Shown: one piece after another, positions 55,201 to 64,000 of the stretch
Layout: each line of letters opens with the position of its first letter
Numbering within the stretch: the stretch's first letter is position 1
Assembly: GCA_000149265.1 (NCBI GenBank)
Contig: CH003412.1
Span: forward strand, 4,377,172 to 4,441,171
Direction of reading: 5' to 3'
Length of the DNA stretch: 64,000 nt
From: Ciona savignyi
Lineage: Eukaryota; Chordata; Ascidiacea; Phlebobranchia; Cionidae
Notes under the pieces: model-generated
What the model was told of the DNA's origin: nothing
Databases searched by the model: none
Seen by the model: the letters and a program-made list of their open reading frames with translations, nothing else
Made by a program: the position numbers and the translations under genes

Positions 55201-58200
55201 ATGCCACTGGCGGCTGGTCACATGTTACATTTCTGTTAAAGTCGGAAACCTTCACCAAGAAACTAACAGACTTGAATAACTTATTTACAAAATGATTTAG
55301 AAAAATTCAAAATTTTATTACATTTTTATGAGTTTTATCTTATAATAGCGATAAAACAAAAAATAGGCGAATATATTTAGCTAATGTTTAATTTTTATAT
55401 TCTTGACAGTACATTTACACCAAATACAGCTTGTTGATATAATTAACTTACTTTGTTGACTTTAAATATGTACGGTTTGTTTTTTCGTTTCACATCCATC
55501 AGAACCACTGAGGTCGTAGAGGACATTGATGACGAAATGAGCACGTCACCCTGAGGTACGTACAGTATTCTCCTCATTACGTCATTGTGGATACTACCGA
55601 TGCACTCGTAAGAAACAAACTGACGATGATCCTTTAGATCCTATTTTCAATATACACGATTATAAAATTTATTATTCCTGGTTCGTAGCGATATAGACTA
55701 CAGGTTTCTTACATTGAAGTACACCCTTTGTGTTCCCTGCTGTGGGCTGAAGGGTTTTTTGAAAAGTCTGGACTGAGGAGCGTAGAAATGCAGAATATGA
55801 GCCGCTCCAGTATCGTCGCCAAAGAAAAGCTTGGAATGACCGTTTCGCGCATTCTTGTTATACCAGTAGTACGCGCATACTGGTACATTTGGTAAGGCTG
55901 GATGGAAAAATTTGTTTTAAGTACAAGCCTGTGTACATCTGGGCGTGCGATGTATCTTAATTATGACTCTTACCATACAAGCAGAATTCTATGCTATAAA
56001 TCGACGTTGATATGTCATAAAAATAGATCTCTCTACTGCTGGTTGTTAATGCAATATTTTGAGTGTTCCTCAAATATACAGCGTCTGTCACCCAAGTATG
56101 GAATCTTCTACGAGAAGATTGGTTTTCTTCCGACACATCGGCTGCCAACGAAAATGTCTGAAATTGCACAACAAATATGTGTTAACGTGTATATTATTGG
56201 TTTATAATAATAGATTTCCCCACTGTCATTATAAAACTAGATGAAATCGCACCTTTAATAGTCTGAGATCAAAATCCCAAATGCACATCGCTCCAACTTT
56301 GCTGATGCTGACTATTCGTGTTGGGTTCTCAACAATTAGAGTCCTTGTGGTGGTTTCTTGCTGAAAAAAGTCTGGCGTTATAAAGGCAAACCAAAGTATC
56401 CAAGTGTTATCGGTATACGTGAAGTAACACCTTCAACTACATTTCAATTTCTTGTCGTGCAATAAGTAGCGATGGTCGTTATATGTTTGATATTGTCTTG
56501 CAAATCATTAAGCTATGCTAATTTAGATATATTTGGTACATTACATAATGTTAAAAACTGAAATGCTGTTTTGAAATTTCTTTATTGCCTACAAACAGGC
56601 CGTTGAGCTTGTTTTTTCGTTCTTACGAAGAATTTCAGTTTTTTACATTATGTACTGTACCTTATGTTATTTTTGTTCTTTTGAAGAATGAGCTGGAAAG
56701 GGGTAGCGCTTAACTGTCGCGGTCGACATTCTCAGTAGTAGTTGAACCAGACAGATGGTTTTAAGAAAGAAGCACCTGGCTCGTTTATATATACTAAATA
56801 TGAACCAACATAATTATTCCGTTTTACAACTTAACCGAAACTTTACAACATACATTACCGGATGCAAAATTTACGCCAGTCTTGAACAACAAATGCAACC
56901 ACCTTGTTATTAAATATTTGCCTGACGATGGCCTCTGATTCAAAGGGAATAAGTTTCATATTTTGGATGTGTTCCCATTCTCGCATTTGCAACAACATGT
57001 AAGTGCAGAATTCGTTCCAATCAACGTAACCGTCGCAAGCGGTATCCACCTAAACAAACGTCAATGTGATCGTTTTTGTAGGTTATGTGAGTTGGTGTTA
57101 ACAAGTTATTGTGCTGGTTTTAATATACAATAAAAACTTGCACAAAATGTAAACTTTAAACTTACTTTGTAAAACAACATTTCCATTTGTTCGTTCCATC
57201 GGGCAGTGCCCAGCATGCTGGATATTGTAGTTTTAAACTCCTGCAATGACATCATTCCTGGAGCCTGCTTAACTTGGCCCGAGTCTTCGTGTCTCTCGCC
57301 TTGTCGATCTTAAAAAGAAGAATGCATGTCACACAAAAAAGAATGCATGTCACACAAAAAAGAATGCATGTCACACAAAAAAGAATGCATGCCACACAAA
57401 AAAAGAATGCATGTCACACAAAAAAGAATGCATATCACACAAAAAAAGAATGCATGTCACACAAAAAAGAATGCATGTCACACAAAAAAGAATGCATGTC
57501 ACACAAAAAAAGAATGCATGTCACATTTCAAGCTGGTTTGGCGCATAGTTCGCGTTTTAAAGCAACGACCGTGTTGGGGTCCTTCTAATGCTGCAGCTGC
57601 GAGCAGAATTTTGAAGAATACGGCTTCCTAATACTGGGTATGTTATCTGCGGTGTCGCAGATTGGCACAAAAAAACTTAGAGAGAATAGCGAACTAATTA
57701 CACACACACCCGATAAAATGTATTTTCATTCGCTTAAAGTTGTATCGCAGTGTAACGTCATGGACGATGTTCATACATGCTGTAGGATGACAATGCAACA
57801 TTATCAGATTCAGTATTCTTAGAGAATTCGTCCACAACTTACGTTTCGACTATACAACAAATTTGTACGTAACTGGTGTAAAAAATGGTATATGTAACAA
57901 TTCTATGGTTCGCGTATAAGACCTGTAGTTTATGCCCAATCTTGTATTCGTAAAAAACAATAACACACAGCAGGATACAACCGCTCGGAAGACGTTCCAA
58001 AGTACAACTGCCCCAAAAAGGCTCTATCGTTAACACGTGATAACACTAATTGGTTCACGCTAAAAAAGGAAGCAAGGTGCACGCTAATAATTCCAGTACG
58101 ACGGAGATATTACACTGTTTCACATAGTTATAATAAACTTTTTGTCCAATACTAAACCAGACATGTTGTATAATAAGATTTTTTTCAACATATCTATCCA

Positions 58201-61200
58201 ATGTATTGTGCTTACCACATTATTTTTTGTATATTAATCTATAGCCGTACCACGTATCTGCTACTCATATAAATCATACACATATCCAACCTTGGCGTGA
58301 CTTGTCATGATTATGTGCTTCCGTACTTTGCGGAGTATGAGTTTTGAAGACTTGCAAGAGCTTTTGTAAGTGATGAAGCTTGATGTGTTCTTCCAAACGA
58401 ATACTGCTGTCCGAGCTAAAATAAAAAGCGAAGCAGTCAGGTAATAATTGCCAAATTAAAGATTTAACTTATCTTTCAACGAGCAATAAAAAACGGAATA
58501 TATGTTTCGGCTAACGTCTTATACCTGAAAACAGATCTGAAGTACAGCGCCCAAACAAGACTTTTGCTTCTAAGTTTGTCATAATGTATAGACGAATCAG
58601 CCATTTTTCCTTATCCGACGAATACGCTTCTTTTTAGTCTTATGGAATATCTTATTTATTTATTGAATTCATTTGCTACTAATCTTTTTGCTGGTTTAGT
58701 TCAAGCCTTTTTTTCTGGTGTTGTTTTCTTTTTGTGCCGCATTGGATATTGCGGGTGTTTATACAGGGTCCGTTTTGCGCCATCATGACCTATCGCTCGA
58801 CAACTCAATCACACAAAGAGGAGGTCATAAACTTAAAAGGCAGCTGTTTTATTGCCGGCTATACAAATAAAAGCCCTGTGTTCGAAGATTGATTATTCCA
58901 AATGGCTTAACCACAAACTTGCGCGGGTTGGATGGCCGAACCACAAGACAAACGCACAACACAAGAATATTATCCGCACGACTATTACCAGTGTGGGTAC
59001 AGAACACAAATGTAGCAGAAAATGTTTACTATGATAATATTAAGATGTGATGTGTGGAATTCTTTGTTTTTTTCCAGCGGGTAAAAATAATTTACTGATT
59101 TCTTGGATAAAACATTTGTTATAGCTTATAAAATTTACAAATTTATCTTACTGTAGTCCTATATAAATCGGTGTATGGTACCCTTTATCCCAGTGTGGTG
59201 TACTTACAGGCAAAAATTCCACACCGCACAAACAATTAAACTAAAATTAGGAGTTAAATATGACACGATTTCGCACCAAAACCATGTTAAAACATAAAAC
59301 TGTCGGCAACTCGAAATGTACCACTCAGTACGTACAAGTTATATTAATGATATCAAATCGATAATTTCAAATATTTACTGGAAAAGATTTGGTATGATTG
59401 GGACAACACAATCATATAGTACGTAGTAATGTAAAAAATGGATACCTTATCTTAGGCCGTGATATTTAGACACAAACTTACCTTCTGAAACTCAAGTCAC
59501 TCGACACTTCGCTTGGCGCGTTGTACTGGTGTTTTATTAGGTGGCTGGAATGCGTCGAACTGATATCCATAGCTCAGAAGGTTTACAAGATATTCTTTGA
59601 TTAATTCCCGATTTTGCCAAAGGTTCGGAATCAACAAACCACTTTCTGCCTCTACAAATTTGAACTGTGTTTCTGGTAATCCTAACTTGAACAAAACGAG
59701 TTTTCGAGTATTCACAAAAGCGGCGAAAGTGCGTGCGTTTAAGTGTTTACGAGTCAATTAAAAAGAGAAAGTGATGCACGTAGTTGATCTAAAAGGGCCA
59801 CTTTAAACTCTACCTTTATAAGTAGTGGTACTATTTCCCTATATCCAAAGCATAAAACTAACGTTGCAACACAACTTTGTTCAAAAGCCTTTGCTAGAGG
59901 ACAAAAAAGGATTAATACGATTATTGTTGTGTTTTGTTGTTGGAACTAATGCGCTGCGTGAGTTCTAAATAACCATGTGACTAACAGGTTTAACAAATAT
60001 AGCAGGTTAAAAACCCAGGTGGTTATGGCAAAAGAAACGCACGAGTTAAATCAACACAAATCTTATCAGCAATGATGTAATCGGTTAAGGTAATGTCAAG
60101 ACAGTATACATTTATGATTCGGGACCAACACACCGCCACTTTATTTCCTCTGAAGTGAATTGTGATCGAGATTATATTGTTTGCTCTCTGCCGCTATCGA
60201 GGCATTGAATCAAACTGCCAATGAACATTTGCCAAGTTGACAATGGGTCGGAAAATAATGAACCGCGCCATTACAAGAGGTATAATAAAAGGTTTTTGAC
60301 ACAATAAAAGGTTAAGTGCCTTAAACCACTTTGCGAATATAAAGAGAATTAGATTTAGTCCAGCTGATTAGCTCACACACGCTGAACGTCAGCCAAAAGG
60401 AAAAGTGGCTTTAAAACCATCCGACTAATAAGACGTGTTCGTCCTTGGGTAAGCTACGTAGTTAATGCTTTCCAAGACTAGTGGTTTAATGTACTGGTAA
60501 AACTAGCAAATTAGATACATGGCAGTAACCCTACGTAGTCGATACGAGCAATAATTCGACAGTGAGCGCGTAATAATCTGACCTGACACTGTATTAAAAT
60601 GCACTCTTCGTTGTCTCAACCCTTTAAAAAAAGAGTATATTTTGCTACCCTCTAAATATTTTTTATAATACCGAAATCAAATTTATTATTTAGCAATATG
60701 AAAACTGTTGTAATACTTTGCCTGACGGTCATATCCAAGCTGCAGAGGTGTTAAGCCTACGTCAAAATGATAAGCACGCCATTCTTAACTATAGGAACGA
60801 TTATGAATATAACGAATTCTATAAATGTTACATTATATATATAAAAATATGAATCTCATATTAAATTAAAGGTCTGCGCATACCCTAACCTAAACGTATT
60901 CAAGCGTGTTAAAAGTATATGGTAGTCATAACTACGAGTATTTAATAGTCATGTCTATAAATAATTAACCTACCTGCCATAGTCATCAGAACGAACTGAA
61001 CTTCCCTCCTTGCTGTAAGTCGAAAGAGAAGATTCCAAATCTCTCTGAAAGTCAATGGGGATATTTGATTTGATTAAACACCCACATTCAGCATACATCT
61101 AAAGTAAATATGACGGGTCTTGTTCCTTGCTTGTTTAAGGTTATGTCTTTATTGAAAGTGCGCGCACTGAGACGAATGGCATTGTGGTGATAAGCTTATA

Positions 61201-61372
61201 ATATGCCGGCAACTCATTTACTTACATTTCTCCGGAACCATGAATCGTTATCGACCGAAACGAACGAAATTTGACGTTTTCTGTCGCTAGGCGTGGTAGA
61301 GAGTAGCTTCCGTCGATGCAAACTGGATGCAGACAAAATAGAATGCGGACGAAGGTCTATTTGTATCTGCAT
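49292..61372 (-). CDS. EF-hand and WD-repeat protein (WDR49/WDR64 type)
   Basis: Probable scaffold of about 1265 residues; the vertebrate relatives are poorly characterised. Exons: 61372-61226, 61044-60974, 59544-59482, 58415-58291, 57308-57166, 57049-56903, 56360-56253, 56157-55974, 55897-55713, 55640-55452, 55091-54900, 54842-54682, 54540-54355, 53950-53786, 53375-53226, 53167-53117, 52754-52618, 52492-52353, 52061-51916, 51506-51286, 51103-51036, 50882-50793, 50613-50351, 50236-50087, 49980-49920, 49545-49292. An EF-hand loop DTACDGYVDWNE (Ala at position 3) precedes two beta-propellers, with repeats such as VTGSLDHLVRIWNP, IKVWDIREHICLQT, VTASDDSVVSVWDIETG and IVTASTDKSARLWTLEG, then family text FIGTFGQ. 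The C-terminal ~280 residues are acidic then Lys/Arg-rich and unrecognised. All phases agree except junction 54682/54540, where the donor or acceptor is uncertain. Confidence 0.88.
49730..49811 (+). tRNA. tRNA-Leu (anticodon AAG)
   Basis: Eighty-two bases fold as a type II tRNA: acceptor GGTAGCG with CGCTGCC (one G-U pair), box A TGGCCGAGCGGTCT, anticodon stem CTGGT/ACCAG around loop TTAAGGC (anticodon AAG at 49764-49766, reading CUU), a long variable arm, box B GGTTCGAATCC in a perfect T stem, and discriminator A. A T run follows at about 49814 as an RNA polymerase III terminator. No intron. It lies in the last intron of the WD-repeat gene on the other strand. Confidence 0.97.
49996..50052. 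repeat. Direct repeat pair containing a short palindrome
   Basis: The 20 bases acaaaggtcaacaattgaaa occur at 49996 and 50033, 37 bases apart, in a WD-gene intron. The first copy also reads TTGACAAAGGTCAA, an inverted repeat of TTGAC/GTCAA. Confidence 0.6.
51149..51252 (+). mobile_element. SINE family B
   Basis: Begins ggtcgtgtggcctaatggtt, shares cgaccgatacacatacaaac, has box B-like acgggttcgaaa and ends in an A run. It lies between WD-gene exons 51506-51286 and 51103-51036. Confidence 0.7.
52816..53005 (+). mobile_element. Non-autonomous hAT-like MITE remnant
   Basis: Starts caggactgggcaacttctta and ends cccggcccgcgggccgtatg, with a GC-rich palindrome (ggcccgcgggcc). The combination of a CAGG..TGGGCAA terminus and GGCCCGCGGGCC near the other end is typical of widespread hAT-derived MITEs. 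No transposase frame. Termini are diverged and target-site duplications are not clear. It lies in a WD-gene intron. Confidence 0.5.
53424..53655. mobile_element. Rearranged SINE family A remnants
   Basis: Plus-oriented second module (gcaatggcttcgataacccg, gcgtatctgacggtta) followed by minus-oriented tail and middle block (tataacctatcctaagtgtc, tagatagcgaccaatttcg). Two broken copies appear fused or nested in a WD-gene intron. Confidence 0.55.
57316..57525. repeat. Ten-copy 21-22 base tandem repeat
   Basis: Unit aagaatgcatgtcacacaaaa, ten near-identical copies, differing by one or two substitutions and A-run length. On the minus strand each unit gives pyrimidine runs (TTTTTTGTGTG). The array starts 8 bases from WD-gene exon 57308-57166, directly upstream of its 3' splice site. 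Confidence 0.95.
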
Positions 61373-63259
61373 TACAACTATATTGTTGCTTACAAACTCG
61401 CAGGTCTAGTAGTTCAGTCTATTGTTTTTTTTTAACACCAGTCCTCTTTAAGTCTAAATGATTCTCCTATCAATTAAAACCTGTATAAGTAAAATGAAAA
61501 AGTGTTATTAATATTTTAGTCAGCATTTTCTCACAAGACATACATCGAAAGCGCTATACAGTTATAAATGTGTATATTCAAAGTTTCTTGGGTGGCTTTA
61601 ACAAATCAAACACTTGAATAGACTCGAGCCGAACTTGCTTTATGTGGTTTAGCATGACGGTTTCGGAAAAAACGTCACAATACTTGACATTTTACACTGC
61701 TTTCATTGGCTGTAATATTAGCACCTTGTTTGTCCTAATTTCGCAAATTGCTTATATAAGACTACACAGCTACCCCAGTTAAAAGTACGTTTGTTAATAT
61801 AGAATTGTACAAACTCAACAATCTTTTCACTTTTTGATCCTTATTGCTCTCGCTTACTTTTTAATTTAAAAAAAACACAGAAAAATCTGAAAGCAATAGC
61901 CTGAATGTTAAATACTTAAATTATTGCATAGCCGACAACCTTGCTACCTGCAATTAAACCGCGGCAAACATGTTTTCCTTATCTAAATATATATTGCACG
62001 AGTAAAAAAAACAGAGATTACCCAGAAATTTTCCTTGTGGGTACATCATTTCAACATTGACAATTTTTTACAGAAAATTACCTAAACGCTTCATCGAGCT
62101 AATAGAAACTGTAATGATAAATATGCAACCTCAAAAACCAAAACTAAACTTAAATATATTCACATTTTAATTCATACTGACGGCGGCATAGCGAACTGTA
62201 TGATGAGGCCACAATACGAGTTGTTGTCTTTACCAGACCATCGTGGCTCCTCGGAGTTTTGATTGTCCCTATCTTGAAAACGGAAACTCAATTTATTTAT
62301 AGCGATCGTTATCGGGAAATCAAATCAAGCACACAAAGCCTCGGAAACTTATATATTGTTATTTGGCTTAAATCGTCAAATAGTATACAGCCTTTTGTAA
62401 GTCTAAACCAACAGAATTTAATCCGAATATAATTGAAAACGCATGATTGACAATTTTAACCATAAAAATAGTATACGGCACATGTACACATATTTATTCA
62501 TTTTTCCATAGTAATAAAACAGCATATAAAATAATGGAGAGAAATATTTTACCTTTCTAAAATTGTTTAACTTCTATTACGATCGATATATCTATATGGT
62601 ATAAGTCTAAAGGCATAAACTTATTTGTACAAAATTACAAGGTATATATTTGGGATCATATATATATGAACGGCATTTACGCTCGGTTAGTATATTTGTG
62701 GGTTCTCGCTTTTTAGCTGTACATATTTAATAAACTATACGATCGGTATTTTACGCATTTGGTTTGCACGAACTCTGGGATGATGCTAAATGAAAAACGC
62801 CATTGATTATTCACGTAACTCATGTTTACCGCCGTAAATGAGAAAACGTAAAGGACATTCTCACACGAGTGATCGTCAGATTATCTCGCGCCCGCAGTCA
62901 ATTTATTTAAATGGGCGAATGCGATGCGCAAACTGATCTTACGGAAAACAAAGGTGAAACTTAAAATCCTGTCACAGGGAGCCTTAGATTTTTTGCATCC
63001 TAAAATTTTGCTTGGATGTAACCCAAAAAAACATTTTTTTCCATAAACCCAAAGTTTTTCTGAAAATTTTAAAATTGTACCTTTAGTACGTGGGCAACTT
63101 TTTTTTTATTAAAACAGCAAGGAAATAACAATTAACACCGTTACTTCACAAAGCTGTGTTCAACTACTACAATACTGCACAACTAAAAAAGGAACATTGC
63201 GAACCTAGAAAATGATGCTTTTAACCGAAATCAACATTGTTACTCAGCAAAACACTCAC
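61373..63259. other. Region upstream of the WD-repeat gene
   Basis: About 1.9 kb. It holds a short reversed SINE family A fragment (about 62818-62900, gagtgatcgtcagattatctcgcg). A weak minus-strand exon candidate at about 62271-62166 is open in more than one frame and may belong to the gene at the right edge. Nothing else is recognised. Confidence 0.4.
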
Positions 63260-63374
63260 TTTATTACCATGACCAAGAAGGACCAAACGGAAGATACACC
63301 GCGCATCATAGGGATCAGCTGGTTTGTACACAAGTGGATAAGAACGGTCGAGTGACGGAATGATAATGACATTT
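63260..63374 (-). CDS. Single exon of an unrecognised gene
   Basis: A 115-base segment with strong acceptor (TTTGCAG|A) and donor (AAA|GTGAGT) and an open frame reading NVIIIPSLDRSYPLVYKPAD then PYDARCIFRLVLLGHGNK. I do not recognise the protein. Upstream exons would lie right of the window. A following exon may be near 62271-62166, but its frame is ambiguous. It could also be a chance match, as it rests on one exon. Confidence 0.4.
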
Positions 63375-64000
63375 CTGCAAACGAAGCTTTGAAGTATAAG
63401 CATAATACCCAAGTTTATGATTTCAAATGTGGTTTAGTCCTTTCGTACTTTGGAGACATTTTAACTTCCATGCGCTGGTGGTAAAAAATATCGTAACTTT
63501 GTCAATACTTTTTTTCTGTTTGACCAACCACTTGTCTTGCCCAAGACACACCAGCAACGATGATGATAATTTGTTTTCTTCCGTATACAGGTCAATAAAA
63601 AAATTGTGAACGCTAATAGTTAAAATAGCAGAAAAGGAAAAAGGGAACTAAACTTTCCAACTTTAGTTAAATGTCACAAAAAACATTAGTGGCCTTCTGT
63701 TGCCTAATATAGTAAAAAGTGTTGTACATTTATAATGTTTACTATAAAGCAATAATAACAGTGTCTTTATAGAAATGTGATCGGGTTGCTGCGATTGTTC
63801 CGGTACACTACAAGTTCCGGTGGAGTGACGATAAAGCTATGCTAATTAGACGGTTTACTTCCTCTCTAACAGTGTTAAGGCTTCACACTATTGTTGTGGT
63901 TTGAGTAACTAACACTACCTTGATCAAGAATAAATCGCGTGATCGTGTTTTTACTGCCACTGTATTTCTATATTTCCGTTTTAACTACTGTTGTTTAAGA
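63375..64000. other. Right-edge sequence without recognised features
   Basis: AT-rich DNA with no supported exon, RNA gene or repeat. It is presumably intron or upstream sequence of the gene represented by exon 63260-63374. Confidence 0.4.

Noticed and set aside
57316-57525. CRISPR-like array
   Set aside because: The units are directly contiguous with no unique spacers, and the window is animal nuclear DNA.
57274-57631. Plus-strand frames with repeated MHVTQKR and KECMSHK text
   Set aside because: Translation of the 21-22 base minisatellite in a minus-strand gene intron; no flanking homology or splice partners.

Overview
The window is animal nuclear DNA: AT-rich (apart from one GC-rich homeobox exon), made of multi-exon genes with short GT-AG introns, tRNA-derived SINEs, and metazoan-only families (integrin alpha, heteromeric amino-acid transporter light chains, a gelatinase-type matrix metalloproteinase, a Dbx homeobox gene). 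Compact introns, the divergent but complete metazoan families and the SINE style suggest an ascidian such as Ciona. That species-level guess is inference; the rest is read from the sequence. A 100-base N run (4662-4761) is an assembly gap inside an integrin intron.

Layout: (1) 439-10029, minus: integrin alpha gene whose 3' part runs off the left edge. (2) 11581-13356, minus: four-exon gene for an unrecognised 404-residue protein, probably including a 16-base microexon. (3) 14573-17397, minus: small four-exon secreted ZP-domain gene. (4) 19203-24119 and 24877-29989, plus: two SLC7 amino-acid exchanger genes head to tail, the first LAT1/LAT2-like, the second b(0,+)AT (SLC7A9)-like, sharing intron positions. 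(5) 32098-36750, minus: gelatinase-type MMP with three fibronectin type II modules, a Thr-Gly repeat hinge and an apparent 1-base frameshift in the hemopexin region. (6) 41787-46317, plus: Dbx. (7) 49292-61372, minus: 26-exon EF-hand/WD-repeat gene (WDR49/WDR64 type), with a tRNA-Leu(AAG) gene on the opposite strand inside its last intron. (8) About 63260-63374, minus: one exon of an unrecognised gene at the right edge.

Exon models were built by hand from reading frame, splice consensus and codon phase. Phases close across whole genes (integrin 776 codons so far; unknown protein 404 aa; ZP 187 aa; transporters 505 and 509 aa; MMP 846 aa after discounting one base; Dbx 314 aa). One junction in the WD gene stays unresolved. 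The genes are functionally unrelated neighbours, apart from the transporter pair, which look like old tandem paralogues that would each pair with an SLC3 heavy chain.

I found no evidence for a wholly new biological system. The items most worth a second look are the Thr-Gly hinge and frameshift of the MMP, the frame-switching 16-base microexon, the ZP-C-only protein, an orphan integrin-like coding segment antisense in Dbx intron 1, and the duplicated 5' splice site in the LAT-like gene.
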